DNA of 16,928 nucleotides. It comes from an uncultured Verrucomicrobiae bacterium. Lineage in GTDB: Bacteria > Verrucomicrobiota > Verrucomicrobiia > Verrucomicrobiales > Akkermansiaceae. The notes under the pieces were generated by a model, which was not told where the DNA came from, made no database searches, and saw only the letters and a list, made by a program, of their open reading frames with translations. The position numbers and the translations under genes are program-made. Below, piece by piece: positions 1 to 7,654 of this stretch. Location: the NCBI GenBank assembly GCA_937957985.1, contig CALGOH010000258.1, positions 1 through 16,928 on the forward strand, written 5' to 3'. Every line of letters begins with the position of its first letter. Positions within the stretch are counted from its first letter, which is position 1.

Positions 1-55
1 TTCGAAGAGGCCCGGGCGGAGGCTGGTGCCGCGCCGGAAGCGAAGCGGAGGCGGG
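1..55. repeat. 55-bp direct repeat, left copy
   Basis: These 55 bases are identical to 383-437, so two copies flank the GIY-YIG gene with a period of 382 bp. The repeat begins TTCGAAGAGGCC and ends GGAGGCGGG. Read from its first base it is open and gives FEEARAEAGAAPEAKRRR, and that frame runs without a stop into the ATG at 124. It starts at the first base of the window, so its true left end is unknown. It may be the tail of another repeat unit outside the window (inference). Confidence 0.9.
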
Positions 56-114
56 TCGGCACGAAGCACCCCGGGACTACGGCTCGGCAAGCCAGCCTGA
101 ACGAGTGGCACCGC

Positions 115-120
115 AGAGGA
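115..120 (+). promoter_or_regulatory. Shine-Dalgarno site of GIY-YIG gene
   Basis: AGAGGA sits 3 bases before the ATG at 124. It is one of the few recognisable ribosome-binding sites in this window and decides the start in a frame that is otherwise open to the left edge. Confidence 0.5.
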
Positions 121-123
121 AGG

Positions 124-366
124 ATGCACTACACCTACGTTCTCCAAAGTGACCGCGAACCCGACCGTCACTACATCGGCACCACCGGAAATCTCAAGTT
201 ACGGCTGGCCGAGCACAATGCCGGCCAATGCCCTCACACCGCCAAGTACCGTCCGTGGGTGATCAAGAGCTACTTCGCCTTCCAGTCGAAGGATGTCGCC
301 CAGCGCTTCGAACGATACCTGAAATCCGGATCCGGACGCGAGTTCGCCCGGCGGCATTTCGATTAG
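124..366 (+). CDS. small GIY-YIG domain protein
   Basis: This 80-residue protein is a minimal GIY-YIG nuclease-superfamily domain of the stand-alone type. The first motif is TYVLQS (Tyr5 as the GIY tyrosine), the second HYIG (Tyr17), followed by Arg27 and His31 in LRLAEH and Glu63 in RFERYLK. The expected catalytic residues are therefore all present. The family cuts DNA in repair, restriction or mobile elements, but the substrates of these short versions are not established. AGAGGA lies just before the ATG and supports this start, although the frame is open upstream to base 1. Identical 55-bp repeats lie on both sides. A diverged paralogue lies at 8579-8821 (54 of 80 residues identical by hand alignment). 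The domain call is firm; the biological role is not known. Confidence 0.85.
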   Translation: MHYTYVLQSDREPDRHYIGTTGNLKLRLAEHNAGQCPHTAKYRPWVIKSYFAFQSKDVAQRFERYLKSGSGREFARRHFD

Positions 367-382
367 CCCCGTCCCCGCGGGC

Positions 383-437
383 TTCGAAGAGGCCCGGGCG
401 GAGGCTGGTGCCGCGCCGGAAGCGAAGCGGAGGCGGG
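383..437. repeat. 55-bp direct repeat, right copy
   Basis: This exact copy of bases 1-55 begins 16 bp after the GIY-YIG stop codon and ends 6 bp before the last base of the convergent Fic gene. Its FEEARAEAG... frame is not in frame with the preceding gene. Conservation of the full 55 bp against 1-55 implies a recent duplication, gene conversion, or selection on the DNA itself. Confidence 0.9.
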
Positions 438-443
438 GAAAGG

Positions 444-1538
444 TCAACGGGTCGGCCGGTAATGCGCACCCCTACCCTTGCCATGAAGCTCCGCCACGCC
501 GGCCCCGACCAATTCCCCAAGCTTGCCCTTCAGCGTGTGGCGATTTGCTCCGGTGGCCTCCACAGCCTCGGCCACCGACAAAGTGCCACGTTCCCGAAGC
601 AGGTTGGCAAGTCGTTCGGCCAGCGGCGAAAGGGCGGTTGATTCCCCAATGCGCGAACCGAGCTTCTCCCGCAACCGATCCACCTGGGTGCGCATCGAGC
701 GGAGGAAAAACAGGATGCACGGCTCCCAGTCGGCGTGATCGCTGCCGAGGCTCGTCTGGGTCCGGCGCAGCGCGAGGTAACAGGCCTCCTTGTCGTGCTC
801 GATCACGCTCTCCAGCGAGCTGCACGTCACGAAGCTGTAGCCGCTCCGAAGCAGCAGCAGGTTGTTGAGGACACGGGAAAGCCTTCCGTTTCCATCCCGG
901 AAGGGGTGAACGGCGAGAAACACCACATTGAAGACGGCAATGCGCAGGAGCGGGTGAAGGACCGGCTCCCGTTCTTCCCCGGCGAGCCACTCGAACAATT
1001 CCTGCATCCGCTGCGGAGTGTCGAATGGGGAGGCGGTCTCGAAGACGATGCCGATCTGCTCGCCATCCGGGCCGACGGCCGCGACGTGGTTCGGCAGGGT
1101 CTTCCAACCGCCACGATGCCTCTCGTCCTTGCTGCCGTACCGAAGCAGGTCCCGATGGAGCTGAAGGGCGATACCCTGCGTCAGCGGCATGTCCGCCCAC
1201 GAGGCCTGGATGGTTTCCATGACGTAGGCGTATCCGGCGACCTCCTCCTCGTCGCGGGAACGGAACGATTCGGATTGAAGGTTCCCGAGCAGGGCTTCGA
1301 CCTCGCGGTCGCTGAGCTTCGCCCCTTCGATCCGGGTGGAGGATCCAATGCTCTCGATGGTCGCCACCCGGCGCAGCGAGGTCAGCCGCTTGGGCTGGAT
1401 CTTCTCAACGACCCGCCACTCCCCTTTGAATTCGTCGATCGACGCGATCAGGCGGAGGATCTCGTTGGAGGGCTGGAAGCGGGGCGGAAGCCTCGGATCG
1501 CGGCCATCCTCCCTCCATTTACATTCAATTCCATCCAT
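444..1538 (-). CDS. Fic family protein (AMP-transferase) with C-terminal winged helix
   Basis: This 364-residue Fic-domain protein has a complete active-site motif HPFRDGNGRLSR at residues 211-222. Fic enzymes usually transfer AMP from ATP to a Ser, Thr or Tyr hydroxyl on target proteins, and some remove it. An N-terminal S-x-x-x-E-G motif (Ser67 to Gly72, in SSTRIEG) matches the built-in inhibitory helix of class II Fic proteins, so no separate antitoxin is needed and none is seen. Residues about 15-100 form the Fic N-terminal region. Residues about 305-360 (LAERLANLLRERGTLSVAEA, then ANRHTLKGKLGEL) look like a winged-helix DNA-binding domain, an arrangement common in this subfamily. GGAG with 5-bp spacing supports the start at 1538. 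The gene ends 6 bp from the 55-bp repeat. Targets are unknown. Confidence 0.92.
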   Translation of the reverse strand: MDGIECKWREDGRDPRLPPRFQPSNEILRLIASIDEFKGEWRVVEKIQPKRLTSLRRVATIESIGSSTRIEGAKLSDREVEALLGNLQSESFRSRDEEEVAGYAYVMETIQASWADMPLTQGIALQLHRDLLRYGSKDERHRGGWKTLPNHVAAVGPDGEQIGIVFETASPFDTPQRMQELFEWLAGEEREPVLHPLLRIAVFNVVFLAVHPFRDGNGRLSRVLNNLLLLRSGYSFVTCSSLESVIEHDKEACYLALRRTQTSLGSDHADWEPCILFFLRSMRTQVDRLREKLGSRIGESTALSPLAERLANLLRERGTLSVAEAVEATGANRHTLKGKLGELVGAGVAELHGKGRGAHYRPTR

Positions 1539-1561
1539 TTATTCTCCAATTCCATCCATTT
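1526..1561. repeat. tandem 15-bp direct repeat over the fic start
   Basis: CAATTCCATCCATTT occurs at 1526-1540 and again at 1547-1561, a 21-bp period, with a partial third copy (CCTCCATTT) at 1512-1520. On the minus strand this is AAATGGATGGAATTG twice. The first copy holds the fic start codon and the second holds the upstream ATG. It could be replication slippage or a repeated binding site. Confidence 0.8.
1544..1547 (-). promoter_or_regulatory. Shine-Dalgarno site of fic gene
   Basis: On the minus strand GGAG is followed by AATAA and then the ATG at 1538, an ideal 5-base spacing. An upstream ATG at 1559 opens a six-codon frame (MDGIGE) whose TAA abuts the fic ATG, so a translated micro-leader is possible. 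It is made by duplication of the start region (see the adjacent repeat). Confidence 0.55.
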
Positions 1562-1721
1562 CAGGCGATCAACGAGCAGCGCCCCACCCCGGTTATTCCA
1601 GAGAAGGTTCCGTGAGGATTCCCATGAAAAGAGCCGCGTCGCGATGCCTCGGCCTGCGTCGTCGGCCGACCCTGAAAATGAACCAATACCGATGAGAGCC
1701 AACAACCACGAATACAACAGG

Positions 1722-1770
1722 GTGAACCAAGCGACTGCCACCATCTTCCCCGAGTCCGTGAACCAAGCGA
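1722..1770. repeat. 13-bp direct repeat upstream of fic
   Basis: GTGAACCAAGCGA occurs at 1722-1734 and 1758-1770, 36 bp apart, between the fic start and the tRNA gene. The rest of the interval 1562-1817 shows no convincing gene. One minus-strand frame (1744 to 1448, 98 residues) starts with a hydrophobic stretch WFTLLYSWLLALIGIGSF but overlaps the fic start out of frame, so I do not call it. Confidence 0.6.
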
Positions 1771-1817
1771 AGCGGGACTGGCCAGACGGCCCTGCAACTG
1801 GCACAAGGGCCCCCGAT

Positions 1818-1899
1818 GCCGGGGTGGCGGAATTGGTAGACGCACCTGACTTAGGATCAGGCGCCGCAAGGTGTGCAGGTTCGAGTCCTGTCCCCGGCA
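1818..1899 (+). tRNA. tRNA-Leu (UAG anticodon)
   Basis: This is an 82-base class II tRNA. The acceptor arms GCCGGGG (1818-1824) and CCCCGGC (1892-1898) pair fully, with discriminator A at 1899. The anticodon stem CCTGA/TCAGG closes the loop CTTAGGA, giving anticodon TAG, which reads CUN leucine codons. A long variable arm (CGCCGCAAGGTG region) and the T-loop TTCGAGT follow. The 3' CCA is not encoded. I see no second copy of its 3' end in the window that would mark an integration site. Confidence 0.95.
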
Positions 1900-2038
1900 C
1901 GCCCTGCGCCCCGCGGGCACGGCGATCCGCCTGATCGGCGGACCCATGGAGATGACTGGCGGGGCACGGAATTCCCGGCATGATAAGCTGCAGGCTGTCG
2001 AGCGTATCCGTTCGCCAGATTTTCATCCCAGGCTCCCG

Positions 2039-4903
2039 ATGTTTCGTCCGATCACCATCGCGCTCGCCCCGGTCTCGTTTCTGACGATCGGAAGCAGCAG
2101 CGCGCAGTCTCCGGCGGAGAACCTGGAATTCTTCGAAAAGCGCATCCGCCCGGTGCTGGCGGCCCACTGCTACGAATGCCACAGCGTGGATGCCGAGAAA
2201 CTCAAGGCGGACCTGCTGCTCGACTCGCGCGAGTCCATCCTCCGCGGCGGCGACAGCGGACCCTCGATCGTGCCCGGCAATCCCGATGAGAGCCTGCTCA
2301 TCGAGACGGTGCGCTACACCAACGTGAACCTCCAGATGCCGCCGAAGACCCGGCTGAGCAACCGTCAGGTCGAGGATCTGGAAAAGTGGGTGGCGCTGGG
2401 AGCGCCGTGGCCGGACGAGCCCGCGCCGGAAGCAGGCGGAAACCGCGAGTCCTTCGACCTCGAGGCCCGCCACGCGGCACACTGGTGCTGGCATCCGGTC
2501 GAAGACGTCGCACCTCCGGCGGTGCAGGATGAGGAATGGCCTCTCGGCACCATCGACCGCTTCATCCTCGCAAAGCTGGAGGCGAAGGCGCTCAAGCCCG
2601 CCGCTGACGCCGACCGGCGGACCTGGATCCGCCGGGTGAGTTTCGATCTGCGCGGCGTCCCACCGAAAGCCGAGGAAGTCGAAGCCTTCGTCGCCGATAC
2701 GTCGCCGGAAGCCCACGCCAAGGTGGTCGATCGCTACCTCGCGTCGCCGGACTACGGCGTGAAATGGGGCCGTCACTGGCTCGACCTCGCCCGCTACGCC
2801 GAGAGCTACGGCCACGAGTTCGATTACGACATCCCCCACGCCTGGAAATACCGCGACCATGTCGTCGAGGCCTTCAACGACGACGTTCCCCATGACCAAA
2901 TGATCCGCGAGGCGATCGCGGGCGACCTGCTCGAGGAGCCCAGAGTCGACAACGGGCTCGATGCATCGGTGGCGGCGACCGGATTCTGGTGGCTCGGCGA
3001 GGCGACTCATGCCCCCACCGACGTCCGCGGCGACGAAGCGGTGCGCATTGACAACCAGATCGACGTTTTTTCGAAGTCCTTCCTCGGCCTCACGGTCTCC
3101 TGCGCCCGTTGCCACGACCACAAGTTCGACGCGATCTCGGATGAGGACTACTATTCGCTGAGCGGTTTCCTCCAGAGTTCGCGACGGCAGCTCGCGCCGC
3201 GTGACCCGGGCGGACGCATCGCCTCCGCGGCCACGCGCCTCCGGGATCTGCAGCGACGGGCGACCGAACGGGCGGGCAAGAACGCCGAGCCTCCTTCGCC
3301 CGGCGACCGGCCCGCGGTGTTGTGGAGTTTCGACAAGGGGACTCCCCAAGGCTGGCATCGGAGCGGCGAGGCCTTCCCCGAGAACCCTTCGGGCGCCGAC
3401 CCGCTCGAGGTGGCGTTGCTTCCCGAAGCGGCCGAAACCGTTCCTGCCGGCGTCTGGCATGGCGGCCTCTACGGCAAGTCCCTGCATGGTGCGCTCCGCT
3501 CGCCCACCTTCACCCTTGAAGAGCCCGAACTGCACCTCCGTCTCGCCGCCACCGGCAAGGTCGCGGCGCGCGTCGTGATCGACGGCTACTTCATGGATGG
3601 GTTCAACCCGCTGCTCTTCAAGGGCATCGAACTCGAGGGCAAGGGCATCGACACCGGAGGGAAATGGCAGTGGAAGAAGTTCGGCGGCGACCTGAGGAAA
3701 TATGTCGGACACCGGGTTTATCTGGAGTTCGTCGATGAAGGAGACGGCTACCTCGCGCTCGACGAGGTGGCCTATCAGCGCGGCAACGACGAACGTCCGA
3801 CGGTCGTTCTCGATGACCCGGCCGCTCTGGCCCCGATCTTCGAAGAGGCCCGCTCGATCTGGAAGGCGATGCCCACTCCGGACTACGTCCTGGCGATGGC
3901 CGAAGGAACGCCCGAGAACGACCGGCTTCACATCCGCGGCGGCCACCAGAACCTCGGCGAGGAACTGCCCCGACGTTTTCTCACCGCCCTCGGTGGCGAG
4001 GACCGACCCGCTCCGAAGACCGCGAGCGGGCGCCGACAGTTGGCCGAGCAGGTCGCTTCTCCCGACAACCCGCTCACAGCCCGGGTGCAGGTCAACCGGA
4101 TCTGGCATCATCTCACCGGACGCGGACTGGTCGCCACCGTCGATGACTTCGGCGTGATGGGCGAGGAACCGTCCCACCCCGAACTGCTCGACTGGCTCGC
4201 GGGTCGCTTCGTGGCGGACGGCTGGTCAAACAAGAAGCTGATCCGCGCCATCGTCCTGTCCCGCACCTACCGCATGTCCTGCCTGCCGCATCCGGACATG
4301 ACCGACGACAGGATCGCCCGGGCGGATCCGACCAATGAGTTGCTGCACGCCTTCCGCGTGCGGCGACTCACTTCCGAGGCCATCCGCGACGGCATCCTCG
4401 CGGTGTCCGGCCGGCTTGACCCGAAGCTCGGCGGCCCCCCGGTGCCGGTTCACCTCACCGCCTTCATGCAAGGACGAGGCAAGCCGGGTTCGGGCCCGGT
4501 CGATGGCGCCGGCCGTCGCAGCGTCTACACCGCCGTGCGCCGCAATTTCCTGCCGCCCTTCCACCTTGCCTTCGATTTTCCGACCCCCTTCAGCACCATG
4601 GGCCGGCGTTCCCTGTCGAATGTGCCGGCCCAGTCGCTGGTGCTCATGAACGACCCCTTCGTCATCGGGCAGGCCGGCCTGTGGGCGATGCAACTCGCCG
4701 CTGAACCCGATCCTTCCAAGCGCCTCGAGCGGGCGTATCTCGAAGCCTTCGGACGCCTGCCCGAAAAGGAAGAACGCGCCATGATCGAAGGTTTCCTCGC
4801 CGAGCAGGCCGAACTCCACGGCGCCGGTCCCGACGACGCCAGGGTCTGGACCGACCTCTGCCACCTGCTCTTCAACAAGAAGGAATTCATCTTCCTCCGC
4901 TGA
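2039..4903 (+). CDS. exported planctomycete-type cytochrome c / DUF1549 / DUF1553 protein
   Basis: This 954-residue protein has an N-terminal signal-like segment (hydrophobic residues 5-18, then SSAQ). Next comes a planctomycete cytochrome c (PSCyt1) domain with CYECH at 44-48 and a likely axial Met at Met100 (LQMPPK). A DUF1549 (PSCyt2) domain runs from about 171 to 390 and has a second CxxCH, CARCH at 355-359, within the family signature CARCHDHKFD. DUF1553 (PSD1) spans about 660-935. Between them, about 400-660, lies a region resembling a beta-rich accessory module (WSFDKGTPQGW, VYLEFVDEGDGYLALDEVAY). The family is found mainly in Planctomycetota and Verrucomicrobiota, is thought to work outside the cytoplasm and has no established reaction. 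I chose the ATG at 2039 because the longer frame runs back into the tRNA and this start puts the signal peptide at the N-terminus. The DUF1501 gene starts 4 bp after the stop. Confidence 0.92.
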   Translation: MFRPITIALAPVSFLTIGSSSAQSPAENLEFFEKRIRPVLAAHCYECHSVDAEKLKADLLLDSRESILRGGDSGPSIVPGNPDESLLIETVRYTNVNLQMPPKTRLSNRQVEDLEKWVALGAPWPDEPAPEAGGNRESFDLEARHAAHWCWHPVEDVAPPAVQDEEWPLGTIDRFILAKLEAKALKPAADADRRTWIRRVSFDLRGVPPKAEEVEAFVADTSPEAHAKVVDRYLASPDYGVKWGRHWLDLARYAESYGHEFDYDIPHAWKYRDHVVEAFNDDVPHDQMIREAIAGDLLEEPRVDNGLDASVAATGFWWLGEATHAPTDVRGDEAVRIDNQIDVFSKSFLGLTVSCARCHDHKFDAISDEDYYSLSGFLQSSRRQLAPRDPGGRIASAATRLRDLQRRATERAGKNAEPPSPGDRPAVLWSFDKGTPQGWHRSGEAFPENPSGADPLEVALLPEAAETVPAGVWHGGLYGKSLHGALRSPTFTLEEPELHLRLAATGKVAARVVIDGYFMDGFNPLLFKGIELEGKGIDTGGKWQWKKFGGDLRKYVGHRVYLEFVDEGDGYLALDEVAYQRGNDERPTVVLDDPAALAPIFEEARSIWKAMPTPDYVLAMAEGTPENDRLHIRGGHQNLGEELPRRFLTALGGEDRPAPKTASGRRQLAEQVASPDNPLTARVQVNRIWHHLTGRGLVATVDDFGVMGEEPSHPELLDWLAGRFVADGWSNKKLIRAIVLSRTYRMSCLPHPDMTDDRIARADPTNELLHAFRVRRLTSEAIRDGILAVSGRLDPKLGGPPVPVHLTAFMQGRGKPGSGPVDGAGRRSVYTAVRRNFLPPFHLAFDFPTPFSTMGRRSLSNVPAQSLVLMNDPFVIGQAGLWAMQLAAEPDPSKRLERAYLEAFGRLPEKEERAMIEGFLAEQAELHGAGPDDARVWTDLCHLLFNKKEFIFLR

Positions 4904-4907
4904 TCCG

Positions 4908-6332
4908 ATGCACTGTCGAAACTTCCGTCCCCACCCGATGACCCGCCGCGAGGCGCTGCAGACCGGTGCCCACGGCTTCGGCGCGGTCGCGCTGGCCGCG
5001 CTGCTCGGCGACCGCGCCTTCGCCGGCAGCGACCCGCTGCAACCGAAGCCGCCGCATTACCGTCCGCGGACGCGCAGCATCATCTTCCTCTACATGGACG
5101 GCGGCCCGTCGCAGGTCGATACCTTCGACTACAAGCCGCTGCTCGAGAAGCACCATGGCGAGGATCCACGCAAGGCGATCGGCAAGCTCGAGCCGACGCA
5201 GTTCGACTCGGTCGGCAAGGTGATGGCCTCGCCGTGGAAGTTCCGCCAGTACGGCGAAAGCGGCCACTGGGTCAGCGACCTTTTCCCGCATGTCGCGAAG
5301 CACGCCGACAAGCTCGCCATGCTCAAGTCGTGCACCTCGAAGTTTTCCGAGCACACCTCGGCGAACTACTTCCTGCACACCGGCTCCGGTATCCAGGGGC
5401 GGCCGAGCATGGGCGCCTGGGTCGGCTACGGCCTCGGCAGCCTGAACCAGAACCTGCCCGGCTTCGTCGTGCTCAACGGCGGACTGATTCCACCCGGCGG
5501 ACTCGACAATTTCAACTCCGGCTTCCTGCCGGCCAGCTTCCAGGGTTCGGTCTTCAAGACCGGCGGAGAAGCCGTGGCCAACATCCGGCCCGCGGAGAAG
5601 TCGGACGCCCTTCAGCGTCAGAAGCTCGACGCTCTGCGCGCCCTCGACCAACAGGGGCTCGGATCCTTCGGCGGTTCGGAGGCGATCGAGTCGGCGATCC
5701 GCAACTACGAGACCGCCTACCGCATGCAGACGGCGGTGCCGGACCTGATGGATTTCGAGGATGAATCCGAGGCCACGAAAAAGCTCTACGGCTTCGACGC
5801 GAAGTGGAAGGGAACGCAAACCTTCGCCCGCCAGTGCCTGGTCGCCCGGCGACTGGTGGAGCGCGGCGTGCGCTTCATCGAACTCACCTGCCCGGATGGC
5901 GCGGGCGACCGCTGGGACCAGCACAACAACCTCAAGGACGGTCACGAGAAGAACTGCGCCGCGGTCGACCAGCCGATCGCCGGCCTGCTCGAGGATCTCG
6001 AGAAGCGCGGCCTGCTCGAGGACACACTCGTCGTCTGGGCCGGCGAGTTCGGCCGCACCCCCTTCGCCCAGGGCGGCAACGGTCGCGACCACAACCCCTT
6101 CGGCTTCACCATGTGGATGGCCGGCGGCGGGGTGAAGGGCGGCGTGAGCTACGGCGAGACCGACGAGTGGGGCTACAAGGCGGTGCACAACCGCATCGAG
6201 ATGCACGACATCCACGCCACGATGCTCCACCTGCTCGGCATCGAGCACACCCGGAGCACCTTCCGCTTCGGCGGCCGCGACATGCGCCTCACCGACGTCC
6301 ACGGCCACGTGCTTCACGACGTTCTGCTGTAA
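4908..6332 (+). CDS. Tat-exported DUF1501 protein
   Basis: This 474-residue DUF1501 protein belongs to a group distantly related to the alkaline phosphatase/sulfatase superfamily. A twin-arginine signal is visible: TRREAL at 12-17, then the hydrophobic stretch FGAVALAALLGDRAFA. Family signatures include FLYMDGGPSQVDTFD after the signal, GEFGRTPF, and DHNPFGFTMWMAGGGVKGG near the C-terminus. DUF1501 genes are the regular partner of DUF1549/DUF1553 genes in PVC bacteria, often as the next gene, but no activity is established. Translation is probably coupled to the gene before it (TGA, four bases, ATG). The start at 4908 gives a ten-residue leader before the second possible ATG at 4938, and either keeps the Tat signal. 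Confidence 0.92.
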   Translation: MHCRNFRPHPMTRREALQTGAHGFGAVALAALLGDRAFAGSDPLQPKPPHYRPRTRSIIFLYMDGGPSQVDTFDYKPLLEKHHGEDPRKAIGKLEPTQFDSVGKVMASPWKFRQYGESGHWVSDLFPHVAKHADKLAMLKSCTSKFSEHTSANYFLHTGSGIQGRPSMGAWVGYGLGSLNQNLPGFVVLNGGLIPPGGLDNFNSGFLPASFQGSVFKTGGEAVANIRPAEKSDALQRQKLDALRALDQQGLGSFGGSEAIESAIRNYETAYRMQTAVPDLMDFEDESEATKKLYGFDAKWKGTQTFARQCLVARRLVERGVRFIELTCPDGAGDRWDQHNNLKDGHEKNCAAVDQPIAGLLEDLEKRGLLEDTLVVWAGEFGRTPFAQGGNGRDHNPFGFTMWMAGGGVKGGVSYGETDEWGYKAVHNRIEMHDIHATMLHLLGIEHTRSTFRFGGRDMRLTDVHGHVLHDVLL

Positions 6333-6364
6333 AACCCGTCCAGAATTCACGATACTCCTTGCCA

Positions 6365-7654
6365 ATGACCAACGACGAGATCCCCGGCCGGCGGAGGTTC
6401 CTGCAGCAATCACTGCTCGCGCCCGCCGGCCTCGCGATCGCCAGCACCAGCCATGTCGTTCTCGGGCGCGACGGCATCACGGTCGGCACGGAACCCGAAG
6501 AACTCGCCCACGACCTGACCACTGACGTCGATGTCGTGGTCGTGGGTGGCGGCACCGCCGGCACCATCGCCGCCATCCAGGCGGGGCGTGCCGGAGCCCG
6601 GACGCTGCTGCTGGAACGCAGCGGTCAGCTCGGTGGCATGACCACCGTCGGCGGGGTTTGTTATCCCGGCCTCTTCGACGCCTGGGGCAAGCAGATCATC
6701 GCCGGCATCGGCTGGGAACTGGTCAGGGAATCTGTCGAACTCGACGGCGGCAGCCTCCCCGAATTCGCCAAGGTGCCCTCACGGCACTGGCAAAACCAGG
6801 TCACGGTCAACCAGTTCGTCTACTCGATTCTGGCCGAGGAGAAATGCGTCGATGCCGGCGTGGAGATCGCCTACCACGAGTTCATCCGGGAAGCCACCGC
6901 CACCCAGGCCGGTTGGGAGCTCAATTGCGCCGGCTTCGGAACCAACCGTCTCGTCCGCTGCAAGCAGATCATCGATTGCACCGGCGGTGCCGAAGTCGTC
7001 GGCCTGCTAGGTTTCGAACGGATGCGGGAAGACGAAATCCAGCCCGGATCCTACCTCTTCCAACTCGGCGGCACCCACGAAGTCGGCCGCAAACAACTGC
7101 ACCAGATCTACGTGCACGGTGCCGATTCCACCAATTCCCGCACCGTCACCGAGGCCAAGCTTGCCGGTCGCAAGCTCGTGTTGAAGAAACTCCGCGACGC
7201 CAAGGGTGAGAAGCGACTCATGCACCTGCAGCCCGAGCCCGGCTTCCGCGAGAGCTACCGCATCGTCGGCGAAACGATGATCACCGTGAACGACTACACC
7301 GGCGGGCGGGTCTTCGATGATGCGGTGTGCCATGCCTTCTACCCGGTCGATCTCCACACCAGAACGGGGGTGAAACCCAAGCCCCTCAAGCCCGGGATCG
7401 TGCCGACGATTCCACTCCGCGCCCTGATCCCGAAGGGCAGCCGCAACCTGATGGTTGCCGGCCGGTCGGTCTCCAGTGACCGGCTCGCCAACTCCGGCCT
7501 GCGTGTGCAGGCACCCTGCATGGCCATGGGGCAGGCGGCGGCGGCGACGGCCGTCCTCGCCGCGCGGGCCAACACCACCCCGCTCGCGGTTCCGCTTTCC
7601 GACATCCACGGTCTGCTCTCGGAACACGGAGCCATCATCCCCGGTCGCGCCTGA
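6365..7654 (+). CDS. Tat-exported FAD-dependent oxidoreductase
   Basis: This 429-residue protein of the FAD_oxidored type (PF12831-like) has a Tat signal, RRRFLQ at 9-14, then a hydrophobic run ending near Ser27-Ser29. The dinucleotide-binding fold is clear: DVVVVGGGTAG with Gly61, Gly63 and Gly66, ending in acidic Glu84 (LLLERS), followed by the family motif GQLGGMTTVGGV. Near the C-terminus NLMVAGRSVSS and RVQAPCMAMGQAAA complete the FAD site. The substrate is unknown; relatives oxidise small organic molecules or sugars. The enzyme should be folded with FAD before export. It lies 32 bp after the DUF1501 gene, and its stop overlaps the next start by one base (TGATG). That ties it to the membrane protein, which could accept its electrons (inference). 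Confidence 0.9.
   Translation: MTNDEIPGRRRFLQQSLLAPAGLAIASTSHVVLGRDGITVGTEPEELAHDLTTDVDVVVVGGGTAGTIAAIQAGRAGARTLLLERSGQLGGMTTVGGVCYPGLFDAWGKQIIAGIGWELVRESVELDGGSLPEFAKVPSRHWQNQVTVNQFVYSILAEEKCVDAGVEIAYHEFIREATATQAGWELNCAGFGTNRLVRCKQIIDCTGGAEVVGLLGFERMREDEIQPGSYLFQLGGTHEVGRKQLHQIYVHGADSTNSRTVTEAKLAGRKLVLKKLRDAKGEKRLMHLQPEPGFRESYRIVGETMITVNDYTGGRVFDDAVCHAFYPVDLHTRTGVKPKPLKPGIVPTIPLRALIPKGSRNLMVAGRSVSSDRLANSGLRVQAPCMAMGQAAAATAVLAARANTTPLAVPLSDIHGLLSEHGAIIPGRA

Noticed and set aside
1..437. CRISPR-like repeat
   Set aside because: Only two copies 382 bp apart with a protein gene between them; no regular short spacers.
1818..1899. tRNA-Leu as an integration site for an island
   Set aside because: No integrase gene and no second copy of the tRNA 3' end were found in the window.
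735..1934. Plus-strand frame opposite the fic gene
   Set aside because: Shadow of fic; it runs through the tRNA and has no domain.
1561..1947. Minus-strand frame with GQDSNLHTLRRLILSQVRLP
   Set aside because: This is the familiar spurious translation of the antisense strand of a leucine tRNA.
1448..4177. Long minus-strand open frame opposite the cytochrome/DUF1549 gene
   Set aside because: It is a shadow of a GC-rich gene with clear family motifs on the plus strand. It also crosses the tRNA and has no recognisable domain over its length.
4887..6413. 508-residue minus-strand frame opposite the DUF1501 gene
   Set aside because: Low-complexity Ala/Gly/Val/Glu-rich shadow with no domain; the plus strand is a well-supported Tat-exported protein.
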